Shown here piece after piece: positions 1-9,823 of a stretch of 64,000 bases of DNA. Every line of letters starts with the position of its first letter. Position 1 is the first letter of the stretch. Under the pieces are notes generated by a model, which was not told where the DNA came from, ran no database searches, and was given only the letters and a program-made list of their open reading frames with translations. The stretch is taken from the NCBI GenBank assembly GCA_946122785.1, contig CAMGYJ010000005.1:38802002-38866001 (forward strand), written 5' to 3'. This DNA is from Linum tenue. Its lineage: Eukaryota; Streptophyta; Magnoliopsida; Malpighiales; Linaceae. The position numbers were made by a program, and so were the translations under genes.

Positions 1-1089
1 GTAATTTGAAGAGAAGTTGTTGAACCACTGCAATAGCAACGCAACATAAAATTATCAGCACTAAAATGGCCATTCTGAAAACTTAGTTAACAAAGCTAAA
101 CTGTAAACATATTAAATTGAAGAAAAGAGCTAGTTTATCTCCAATTGTTCAAACATTCTAAATTATTTTCATAAAGGCTAACCACAACCCAGAAGCTAAA
201 AGTCAAGGGGTTAAATGCTAAATGATCTTTTAGCCTCCTCGAAAACAGATACAACTATGGAATCCCAACAAATAATCTCTCCTGCAATTTTCAGTTGTAT
301 GCTTAATAAGTCTAACTTATGAACACTTAAACTTATTTTCCATTTAATTTGCAAATTTACACATCTTTTCCTTCTCCTCCGCCAAAACCATCTAGTTCTC
401 TCACACAGTGTCCTCTTAAGATTTTAAAATCTTAAGATTCTTAAGATTTTACGATTCAAATCTATGAGTCACACTAACCACTATCGACCATCATCAATTC
501 ACATCAACGTATTAATCATCATTGAATCACCATTTCCCAACATTAACTTTGATAAATTGGAACATTAACCTTAAGAAATTATCATTGTAAGTGTTACGTA
601 TTTTGTGTTATTCATGATTTTCCTTATTAATAACATTTTTCTTCGTTTTTATATGGACCTTAATCCTACGATTTTACTATTCGGTTTTATGATTCTGATT
701 TTACCCCCATTTTTTATTTTATGTAAAATCCCAATTTTGACAGCTAGTAATATGTTGCACATACTACCAGAATAGGGCAGCATTACATGTTTTTGTATGA
801 ACGAGGAGGGTAGACATGGAATCAAGTTGAATAAGGGAAAGGAAACGAGACATTCTTGGAATAGGAAAACCGATCACGCGCAGAAGAGAAAAACATTGCG
901 TCATATTCGCTTTGGACTCGAAAATGAGAATCGCATACATAACAACTAGCAGGCGGGTTGATCGTTACTTTTGTTTGTCCCCCCTTCAATCAATTCATTC
1001 AACCGACATGCCGTTGGAGCTCGAAATAACCACCATTCCGCGACACCCACATACTGCAGCTACTCCAGGCCAACAACACTTCAATCGTC
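1..1089. other. AT-rich intergenic DNA, no gene seen
   Basis: No open reading frame with recognisable homology. A perfect 24-bp palindrome lies at 414-437 (two copies of CTTAAGAT facing each other around TTTTAAAA), followed by a second CTTAAGATTTTA-like copy. No coding or RNA gene is supported. Confidence 0.6.
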
Positions 1090-1755
1090 ATGGAGGCAGT
1101 TGAGGCGCAGTCCTAGAAGTGAGCGCTCGATCTGTCCTCTCTGACATCGTATGGATACCATGCCTCTCTTTTCGATCTCGAGAGCAAACGAATTCGCACC
1201 ACATTGTGGTTGCGAAGTCCCACGTGGCACGCACGGTGGAAGAACTACAGGGTAATTAGCGGCCACCTGGGGTCGGTTCAATCACCTGTGTCCTTCGACC
1301 CCAGCAAGGCGTGGTTCTGCAACGGTTTGGCCGACCGGGTCATAAAGATATGGGACGTGGCGAGCGGGAGGATAAGCATACGTTGACAGGATACGTCGGT
1401 CAAGTACGAGGCTTGACTGTAAGCCGGAGCCACACCAACATGTTCTCCGCCGGGGACGACAAACAAGTCAAATGTTGGGACCTAGAACAGAATAAGGTCA
1501 TTCGGTCCTACGTCGGCCACCTCAGCGGTGTCTATTGCTTGGCTCTTCACCCGACCATCGACGTCTTGCTCACCGGCGGACGTGACTCTGTGTGCCGCGT
1601 GTCGGACGTACAAACCAGGAAACAAATCTTTTCCCAAGCCCTACATGAAGAGACAGTGTGCTCGGTGTTGGCCCGTTAGATGTATTCACAGGTGGTCACG
1701 AGCTCGCACGACTCGAGTGTCAAGTTTTGGGACATCAGGTACAGCATAGCCATGC
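1090..1755 (+). pseudogene. PRL1: Processed pseudogene of PRL1-type WD40 protein
   Basis: The translation matches plant PLEIOTROPIC REGULATORY LOCUS 1, a nuclear WD40 protein of the MAC/NineTeen spliceosome-associated complex. The start MEAVEAQS at 1090 matches the PRL N-terminus and is followed at once by a stop. From about 1204 the WD40 part is readable: PTWHARWKNYRVISGHLG, then a frameshift near 1380, then FSAGDDKQVKCWDLEQNKV, SGVYCLALHP and GGRDSVCRV. An in-frame TAG lies at 1677-1679 before QVVTSSHDSSVKFWDIRY. It has no introns: the join at about 1410 is continuous, whereas related genomic fragments at 2908-3090 and elsewhere carry a GTAACTAATG intron start at the same codon. That makes it a retrotransposed copy. 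The middle of the N-terminal region and the last WD repeats are missing. It is not functional. Confidence 0.85.
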
Positions 1756-2853
1756 TGAATCTGACGACCAACTTGAAATTGTACATTTAGGTATAGTTAC
1801 AAGTTTGGGTTGTATCATATAAGAATTTTTTCGAAAGTGTAGGAGTTAATATAATGGTCCAACCACAAGATTGCAAGCAAATAAGTTTAAAGTGCCAATA
1901 CAAGCATATTTGGTAGCATATTTTCCTTATCTGGAGGAAAATTAGTTCAAAGAACGATTTATCAAATCAGTGCTAGTCCAAGAAAAGATTGAAGAAGCCT
2001 CAAGACCACCAACCCAATCACTTCAAGCTTAAATAATCAAAATTCAATCTTTAACCTTCCAACACAGTTCCATGTATCTCGAGATTGAATTCAACTTTCG
2101 TGATCGTGTCAATAAGAAAATCAACTTCATGTACGCTATCTTCAAGCTATTGATAAGTTGGAGGATGTACTCACCAAACCACTCACTTTACTACCATTTC
2201 GTCAATTCTGATCCAAGTTTCACCTCTCACAGGTTCCACTTCGGGGGCTTGATAGAGTAAAAATATATCTGAAGATTTCGGTTGGACTTTGTCACTCCAC
2301 ATATTTGTGTTTCTTTTTAAAGTTTTTTTTCTTTATTTATGTTTTAAAGATTGACTCGTTGAATCCCAATCAAAGGCCATTTGTAACCTCCGACCGGGTG
2401 TAGCATAGAGGAAGAAATATTATCAACCTGGGCCTCTAGGTGTAACATTACTTCGGTTTCGGTTTGTTATTTAGCCAAACAATAATTGAAGTTTAAGAAT
2501 CCAAACTAACCTAACAATTACAACTACTCTAATATACTAACTACAAGGTGGGAGCTCACTTAGGCAAGAATCCCCTAGTTCTATAGATTAGGTTGATGTT
2601 GAATACTACCATAGATTGATTGACTCGATAATTCTACCGTGAAGAATCCTAGACTCACTTGGACCCCATTCGAGGCATCCAAGACCAAGCTCACCTAAGA
2701 TGAACAACCCGGAGGGAGATCAAGTTACAAAATGAGTAATTTGCTCAAATATTGACATTTGAGAAATGTGGGCATCTTCAAATGTATTGTTTTTTTTATA
2801 AAAATCATAAGATGAGTCACTTGTATAATGTTATCATTGTGTCGCTACAATTA
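1756..2853. other. Intergenic DNA, no gene seen
   Basis: AT-rich sequence with only short chance open frames. No protein homology, RNA gene or clear terminal inverted repeat was recognised. Confidence 0.5.
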
Positions 2854-3281
2854 ATATGTATCATTATCTTGTTTCCCATCACAATAAAACTAACCATGTA
2901 ATACATGGTTTTGTACTGGCTCAGCTGATCGTACCATAAAGATATGAGATGTGGCCAGTGAGAGGTGAAAGTACTCACTGACTAGACACACTGACAAATA
3001 GGAGGCGCTCAGCTAATCGTACCATAAAGATATGGAACGTGGCCAGCGGGAAGTTACACATTGCCTGGACACACTGAACAAATACGAGGTAACTAATGAG
3101 ATAAAACAAAAGACTTCAGAAGGGTTCCAACATAAAAGCATTAATCCGTTGAGCTAGTACAAAACCATGTATGATGTTTTCATTGTACAATTTTATCATT
3201 TTGTTGATACAATTAATATGTTTCATTATCTTATTTCCTATCACAATATAACAAACCACGTAATACATGATTTTGTACTGG
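2854..3281 (+). repeat. PRL1 exon-intron fragments (copy A and left part of copy B)
   Basis: Near 2908 the exon text reads WFCTGSADRTIKI-DVAS (one stop replaces W), matching the second WD repeat of PRL1. A second partial copy of the same exon follows at 3005-3089, ending CGAG before an intron-like GTAACTAATG. The sequence starting ACAATTAATATG, upstream of the exon, recurs at about 3210 and at 18250, so this is a repeated unit. Copy B is cut at 3281 by the LTR element at 3282-14849 and resumes at 14855. These are non-functional captured gene pieces that still carry introns. Confidence 0.7.
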
Positions 3282-4623
3282 TGATAGACCGTCATTTACA
3301 CATGTTTTTACCCCCGTTCTTACACCGTTTGAGGTTTTGATTCTCGTGTTTTAGGCCGATTTCACGCTAGGTTGTGCTTGTTTGTGATATTTCAGGTCCT
3401 AGTACGTGAATGAAGGCTTAGGAGCGAGTCTGGGGTCGATTGGACGAAGAACGGACGAATGGCGAGCTGTTTGGGGAGTGCACGGGCAGACCAGGGAGGC
3501 TGCACGGCCGTGCACTTGAGCCATATGGCCGTGCACCTCATGCCGAGGCCATGCACGGCCAGACCCTGAAGCTTGCACGGCCGTGCACCTGGCCGTGCAA
3601 GATGGACGAAGGCAGACTTATTGATACGGCGCGTTTCAGGGTGCACGGCCAGAATGGTGTTGTGCACGACCGTGCACCTGGCCGTGCAACTCGGGAAAGC
3701 CGGTTTTAAAGCCTAATCCGAGCCAGAAGTGGGAGAATCGTGTTTTCAGAGCAAAAACAGAGCCCTAGAGAGAGAAAGTGCGAAGAACACATCCTAGAAG
3801 CTGTCTTAGAGCTGGATTTCACCGAATCGAGCTTGGAGATCGTCATAGGAGTGGAAATCATCGTCCCGGAGCAGATTATCCTCATCGTTATGAGTATGAC
3901 TAATCCGATTCTTGTTTTCTCCTCTCTCTATGGAGTAGAACCCTTCTCTCACTTGGGTATGAAGAACCCTAGTTCCTTGTGTTAGGGATTTGATTGTAAT
4001 GACTTGGGATGATATTACTGTTTGATTTTAATCGAATGACGCATGTCTAATGAATTGATTTGAGTCTGATCAGCTTTTCTCAATTTCTGCTGCAACCTGA
4101 GATAGATAGAATCTGATTAGGTTGTTAGAGCCTCTTCATTCGATAGTAGGAGATTGGCTATACGAGAGTTAGCCAGTTTACTGCATTGTACTGGTGTTCT
4201 TGGCGCCAGTAGTGGAGTTCTGTGTTCATAGCCTCAGCTTTCTATCCCGGTGAAGACTAGTCGTCTGCCGGGTAGTTAGACTGAGAGGGCTTGGTCAGCT
4301 TAAGAGATTCCAAGCTACTGTCGGATCTTCCGCAGTCTAATCAACAGTAAATCAACCCAGGGAATTGCAATTGAACCTAACTAAGGGGCTAGGGGGACTC
4401 AATCCCGGGTGACTCTTGCCTGCTTTAGAAACCGAACAATTTACTGCTTTCTTGTTGCTTTTACTTTTCACAACAATCACTCGAATTAGTTTGCTAGATA
4501 ATAGAGAATCACGGAGTAAGCAGTAGATCTAGATCCCGGGTTGATAATTAAACTTGCCTGTTACTGCAGTCCCTTTCATTGGTTACACTTGGCCATTGTT
4601 AGGTGTTGTGTTTTAGCGTGTCA
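3282..4623 (+). repeat. 5' LTR of outer element
   Basis: 1342 bp, starting TGATAGACCG and ending GTGTCA. It contains a GC-rich block (3479-3690) of TGCACGG/CCGTGCA half-sites and the full palindrome TGCACGGCCGTGCA at 3501 and 3574. The downstream part carries the CTCTATGGAGTA and GAACCCTAG blocks also seen in the LTRs at 5706 and 61120. Confidence 0.92.
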
Positions 4624-4629
4624 AGTTTT

Positions 4630-4647
4630 TGGCGCCGTTGCCGGGGA
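4630..4647 (+). promoter_or_regulatory. Primer binding site, outer element
   Basis: TGGCGCCGTTGCCGGGGA lies 6 nt after the LTR end. This matches the primer site known from Athila-type elements, complementary to the 3' end of tRNA-Asp. Confidence 0.85.
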
Positions 4648-4771
4648 CCCTCTAGGTTATTGGGGAAACGTGAGAATTTGTTACTCTAGCTTTTTATTTA
4701 TTGCATTTCTTTTCCTTTCCACCCTTTCTTTTCACTTGGGTGTTTTGTTTTTGTTGGTGCAGCTCTGAAAC

Positions 4772-5705
4772 ATAGATCCTCATGGCTTCTACAACCATTG
4801 GGGGTATCAACCACCATCCGTGTGGTATTACCCCGAGACCTCCTAGAGCAATCAAGGAGGAGAAGACTATGGAGTCGGATGTCAGTACCAACCCCCCTAC
4901 TATGGAGAACAACCAAACCCTTGGGAACCTCAAGAACAATATCATTTTCAAGAAGAGTTCCTGCCACAACCAGCAGAGCCATGCTACACTTCACTGGAAG
5001 ATCCGAACAAACAATTAAGGCTTCTCGTGGAGCAGCTTGCTCGAGACACTGAGAGAGCATGCTCCAAGATGGATCTTCAAATCCAAGCCCTTGCCTCTTC
5101 CGATCCCTCATTGCTCCATGACATGGAGCAGACTGTTCAGTGCTCAGCGAAGCAAACAGAGTGGGTGAAGCAAATTTGCTCACATCCTGCTCAAGATCAC
5201 CTTTCTGCTGCTACGCTAGAAGAGGCGAAGTATGACAAGGGCAGCGGGGGCGTTGAGGAGCCTACAGAAGTTATCACAGAGAACTTCCATGATAATCATG
5301 ATCATGAAAGTCCTCTGGTGGCAGATCACACCGTTCCTCATTTTTGCTCTAACATGCTGGACCTGTGCGAGGAGATGCAAGATGATTCCCTTGAAGAAAT
5401 TGCTTGGCGACTTGCTCTCCAATATGTTCTAGAAGAAGAAGAGCGAGCAAGGATGAGGAAGAAAGTTGTGGAGGATGAGGAAGAAAGTAAAGAAGAGGTA
5501 GTTCTTGATCTTTTCCAAGGGGAGAGACCACATTTTGAAGAAGGTAGGGGGGTTGTGGAGGCAATTGGCGTCCAGGCTGAGGATGAAGTTGAGGTGGAAG
5601 AGGCTTGCACCGGGCCTATGTTACATTTGATATCTCCACCAGACTTCGAGGAGCTGCTTAGCAAGGACCCATTTGCGGTGTCTCTTTGCCAGACTAAGAC
5701 CACAT
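4772..5705 (+). pseudogene. Acidic ORF of outer element, 5' part, broken
   Basis: This is the counterpart of the intact 375-residue ORF at 7327-8454. The start codon has become ATA (4772) and codon 25 is TAG (4844-4846). After that the frame stays open through 5705, ending SLCQTKT before the inserted element. The sequence then resumes at 11300. The N-terminus is rich in Tyr, Pro, Trp and Gln. A short heptad-like stretch contains LRLLVEQLAR. A Glu-rich middle and a conserved segment around PPDFEELLSKDPFAVS follow. The reading frame runs past 5706 into LTR sequence (to 5905) only by chance. I recognise no known domain. Confidence 0.8.
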
Positions 5706-7181
5706 TGATGACTCGGTATTTGCACATGTTTTCCCCTTTGTTTCTTGATTGTTTGAGCTTGAATTACCGTGTCTTTGGCCTATTTTATGCTAGGTTGTGT
5801 TCCTTTGTCACATTTCAGGTCCTAGCACATAAAGTGAAGCATAGGCGCAAGTTTCAAGTCAATCAGAGATCAATTGGCGATTCGGGAGCAGAAACTCGGG
5901 CATGACCTGAAGAAGAATTGATTTCTACCTCACTTTATGGACAGAGAATCATGCAATCTTGTTATGAAACGAAAGAGGACGAGACTACGAGCGTCTGGGA
6001 TCAAACGGCGACTGATTCGGAGTCCGGACGAGGGAGAAACGAAGCATTAAACAGAGGCTGAGCAAGCTGCACGGGCAGACCAGGGAGGCGCACGGCCGTG
6101 CAACATATAATTCTGGCCGTGCGCTCTCTGCCGAGGCCTTGCACGGGCAAAATCCAGCCTTGCACGGCCGTGCACCTGGCCGTGCAAGATGGCTGAGATC
6201 GATTAAGTGAAACGGTGCGTTTTGAGGGTGCACGGCCAGAATGGTGTTGTGCACGGCCGTGCACCTGGCCGTGCAACTTGGGGAAGCCTGTTTTTAAGCC
6301 TAATCCGAGCCAAAAGGGGGGAGAGCTGGGTTTTGGATCCCAAACACCCAAGGGACGAACCCTAGAGAGAGAGAGCGACTTGGGAACATTCTTGGAGCTA
6401 TTTTGGAGGATTTCTTCGCCATTGGAGCTCAGGAATCAAGCTTGGAGATGGAGATTGAAGATCTAGATCAGATTTCTGCAGTCTCTCTCTTCTCTATGGA
6501 GTAACTTCCCTTCACTTAGGTTTTGAGGAACCCTAGTTCCATGAGTTAGGATCTTTCTTGTATGAAGTTTTGGATGCTTTATTGTTTGATTATAATCGAT
6601 TGAGGCATGATTTATTGAGTCAATTGAATCTTGATCAAATTCTCTTGATTTCTGCTTTAACCTATGATAGATAGAATCTGATTAGGTTAAGAGAGCTTCC
6701 TTGATTGATAGTAGTGAATTGGTTGTGCGAGAGTCAATCAATTCACTGCTTTGTACTGGAACTCATTCCAGTAGTGGAGATCTGTGTGAATCGCCTTAGC
6801 AGTCTATCCCGGTGAAGGCTAGTCACCTGCCGGGTATTCTGTCTGAGAGGGCTTGGTCAGCTTAAGAGATTCCAAGCTAATTTAGGATCTTCCGCAGTTT
6901 AATCAACAGTAGATCAACCAAAGGTAATTGCAACTTGGACCTAATTGAGGAGCTAGGGGGAATCATACCTAAGTGAGTTCCCAACTTGTAATTAGTAGAG
7001 TAGTTAGTAGAGTAGTTTAGTAAATCAATCCTTAATCTAGTTTGCTAGATAATGAACTGAAGCTGAGTAATAGTAACTCTAGAGACCCGTGGATTCGATA
7101 TTTATTACTTGTGTCACTATACTGCAGTCCCTTTCATTGGTTACACTTGGCCATTGTTAGGTGTTGTGTTTTAGCGAGCCA
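5706..7181 (+). repeat. 5' LTR of nested element
   Basis: 1476 bp, starting TGATGACTCGG. The last bases read AGCGAGCCA here and AGCGTGTCA in the 3' LTR. The GC-rich block at 6070-6275 carries TGCACGGCCGTGCA and half-sites as in the outer element. Confidence 0.92.
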
Positions 7182-7187
7182 AGTTTT

Positions 7188-7205
7188 TGGCGCCGTTGCC
7201 GGGGG
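7188..7205 (+). promoter_or_regulatory. Primer binding site, nested element
   Basis: TGGCGCCGTTGCCGGGGG lies 6 nt after the LTR. It is the same tRNA-Asp type as the outer element, with one end mismatch. Confidence 0.85.
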
Positions 7206-7326
7206 ACTTTCTAGATTATTAGGAAAGGCAGAAGTTTGTTACTTTAGCTTTTTTTTCTTTTTTTTTCTTTTCCACCCTTGCTTTTCACTTGGGTGTTTTT
7301 TGTTTTTGTTGGTGCAGATCTGAATC

Positions 7327-8454
7327 ATGGATCCTCATGGCTTCTCCAACCATTGGGGGTATCCACCACCATCCGAGTGGTATTACCCCGAGACCCCCTG
7401 GAGCAATCAAGGAGGAGAAGACTATGGATTCGGGTTTCAGTACCAACCCCCATCCTACGAAGAACAATCAGACCCCTGGGTATTTCAAGAACAATCTCCT
7501 TATCAAGAAGAATTCCTCCATCAGCCAGATCCAAACTATCACTTGAGGCTTCTCGTGGAGCAGATTGCTCGAGTGCCTGAGACATCCTTTCCAAAGATGG
7601 ATATCCCAGACAATGCCCAAACTGGGTTCTCCTACCGTGAAACAGAGGAGACCCTCCCGAGCATAAAGAAGAGCCTCGAGGATCTTGAGAAAGCTTATGC
7701 ACAACCTGCTCAAGATCACCCTTCTGCTATCATACTAGAAGAGGAGGAGGAAGACGAAGGCTACAAGGATATTGTGGAGCAGACAGAAGTTTTCACGAAA
7801 AGCTCTCGTGATGATCATGATCAGGAATTTCCTGTCGTAGCCGACCACCACTTCCCACATCCCACACCGAGCTTTGAAGAGGTGGGCATGAGTGAGGAGA
7901 TGCAAGAAGATCTCATGAAAGAAATTGCTTGGCAACTTGCTCTCCAATCCGTGCTAGAAGAAGAAGAGCAAGAAAGGGTGCAGAAAGAAGTTGTGGAGGA
8001 TGACGAAAGTGAAGCAGAAGGAGTTCTTGATCATTTTCCAGGGGTGATACCACATGAAGAAGAAAGGGGGGTTGAAGAAGCAATTGGTGTCCAGGCTGAG
8101 GACGGAGTTGAGGTGGAAGAGGCCTGCACCGGCCATGAGTTACATTTGATATCTCCACCAAACTTCGAGGAACTACTTAGCAAGGACCCATTTGCAGTGT
8201 CTCTTTGCCAGACCAAGGCCACATCGACATCGGTCCCTCTTGGTGGACGCGATGGTGGCCAATCGATGCTGTCTTATCTGGTTTGGGGCAATGAGACGAG
8301 AGAAGAGAAGAAGAGGTCTCGAGGGTGGAGACTTCATCTGCATCAAGTGCACGAGCCTTCATCACCTGCCACACCACCTGCTTGTGACTTGAGACTCCAC
8401 CTCATAGATGAGAACCTCAACTTCAAGGAGGTTCTAGCATGGACCGCAACTTAG
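7327..8454 (+). CDS. Acidic 375-residue protein of a non-autonomous retrotransposon, function unknown
   Basis: Intact ORF starting at ATG 7327, which aligns with the decayed start of the outer copy. The N-terminal 60 residues are rich in Tyr, Pro, Trp and Gln (MDPHGFSNHWGYPPPSEWYY). A segment with LRLLVEQIAR follows at about residue 75. Residues 135-260 are strongly acidic with runs of Glu, including IAWQLALQSVLEEEE, which may form a coiled coil. The segment PPNFEELLSKDPFAVSLCQT at about 277-296 and the C-terminus (SYLVWGNET, LIDENLNFKEVLAWT) are the parts best conserved with the outer element. There is no zinc knuckle, protease or polymerase motif. It might be a divergent packaging protein or an accessory factor; this is inference only. 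Confidence 0.75.
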   Translation: MDPHGFSNHWGYPPPSEWYYPETPWSNQGGEDYGFGFQYQPPSYEEQSDPWVFQEQSPYQEEFLHQPDPNYHLRLLVEQIARVPETSFPKMDIPDNAQTGFSYRETEETLPSIKKSLEDLEKAYAQPAQDHPSAIILEEEEEDEGYKDIVEQTEVFTKSSRDDHDQEFPVVADHHFPHPTPSFEEVGMSEEMQEDLMKEIAWQLALQSVLEEEEQERVQKEVVEDDESEAEGVLDHFPGVIPHEEERGVEEAIGVQAEDGVEVEEACTGHELHLISPPNFEELLSKDPFAVSLCQTKATSTSVPLGGRDGGQSMLSYLVWGNETREEKKRSRGWRLHLHQVHEPSSPATPPACDLRLHLIDENLNFKEVLAWTAT

Positions 8455-8491
8455 GAGCCATCGTCCGGCTCACGACGTGAAAGAAGCGCTT

Positions 8492-8509
8492 GTTGGGAGG
8501 CAACCCAAC
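8492..8509 (+). promoter_or_regulatory. Conserved hairpin 37 nt after the ORF stop, nested element
   Basis: Stem GTTGGG/CCCAAC with loop AGGCAA. The outer element has GTGGGG/CCCCAC with the same loop at 11577-11594, so one base pair has changed on both sides. The flanking AAGAAGCGCTTG is also conserved. It is likely an RNA element; its role is unknown. Confidence 0.6.
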
Positions 8510-9808
8510 CAGTCGGTTTGCATTTCTTTCTCTATTTATCCTCGGTTGAGTCAGTTTTGTTATTTGATTCTCGAGTCAATAACTCAACCTTTGTGAGATT
8601 TTGTGTGGTGTTTGTGTTCTGATTACTCTCTCTTCTTGGAATGCACCGCCTGACCCGTACATCATCATTCACCCTTGATCTGGTAACTTCGTTCTACCCT
8701 CCTTATCTTTCCTCCATTGAGGACAATGTCGTGCTTAAGTGTGGGGGGTGTTCGATTATGTATGCGGGAGAATGTTTGGCTGTTTGTGCGCTTGGAGCCT
8801 AGTCCACTGTCCAAATTTTTAAATTTGAGGGCTCCAAGTACGTGTTTCCTTGCAAATTGCCTGCTCAGTATGCTTTGAATTGACAGTCTCTATAGTAATG
8901 TGCAACCTAGGGAGGTAGTGTAGCACTATGGAGGATGTTGAAGTATAAGATTTTTCCTATCTAGCTCTATGCTGTGTCAGTTGATTTTGTGAATTAGTGG
9001 AGCTAAGACCGTTGAATTCATGTGGTAATGGTGACTCTATTTGGATTGTGTTATGGACTCGTGTATCGAACAGGGTGCTCATATGGAAAATGGGAAGCAG
9101 TTGGTCCTCCATGTCAAAATCATTAAATCTTAAACATGGGGTAAGCCCAACGTGTGTGGCACCGTTCATTGCACAAAATCGGGTTTTGGAAGAGATTTTA
9201 GTGATCCTTAGTGGGGTACTCCTACAAGGTGAAGCTAAGCTGTCTCTAGTACAAGTAAAACTTCCACCCGTTGAGCGGTTTGCCTACTCGAGGATGTGTT
9301 TTTAAGGGCACGGATAGAGTTTCCGACCCCCCTTAATTTCATTGACCCTCCACACGAGTTGAGGAAAAGGAGTTAAAAGAAGTACTCTGGCGAGCGCCAG
9401 ATGTACAGAAATTGCTCTTGCTCGACTAATAAGGGTCGACCGTGCAAAAGACTGCAGTTGGAACTCCACCAAATGAAAGAAAAAATGTAAATGAAAGTGA
9501 GAAAAAGGGGTTCCAACGGTGAAATGAAGTGAAAGAGCACCCCGGTACAACGAGTCCTTGGTTGTGAATGGTGTGAGTCCCTTTATCCATGAACTGACTG
9601 TCTTACTTCTACTTTTTCTCATGATCCTGGCTTGAGTCTAGTACTCGCATTGAGAGAGATAGGGAACTTCTTAGAAGACCAGTTGACCTCGTAAGCTGCT
9701 ATATGATCTGGGAAATCCTCTACCGACGATCGGGGTTGTATGTTGCTATAGAGCTCTGGAGAGTTGCATTGGTTTGAGTTAGGTTTGCTTGGGGACAAGC
9801 AAACAGTT

Positions 9809-9823
9809 AAGTGTGGGGGGATT
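9809..9823 (+). promoter_or_regulatory. Polypurine tract, nested element
   Basis: AAGTGTGGGGGGATT directly abuts the TG of the 3' LTR. TTGGGGACAAGCAA, common before the 3' LTR in Athila-like elements, lies just upstream. Confidence 0.85.

Larger units (their letters stand above)
8455..9823 (+). other. 3' untranslated tail of nested element
   Basis: Noncoding sequence between the ORF and the 3' LTR. An internal PPT-like motif lies at about 8714-8749 (CCATTGAGGACAATG then TTAAGTGTGGGGGG). The same G-rich block recurs just before the 3' LTR. I see no protein-coding signal in the rest. Confidence 0.7.

Noticed and set aside
3392..3741. Open frames on both strands rich in Arg, Pro, His and Gly
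   Set aside because: They arise from the repeated TGCACGG/CCGTGCA block of the LTRs, recur identically at 5985-6466, 10103-10584 and 13424-13741, and match no protein.
5706..5905. C-terminal 66 residues of the frame starting at 5027
   Set aside because: This stretch is the start of the inserted LTR read in frame by chance; the same residues appear at 9811-10023 in the other LTR.
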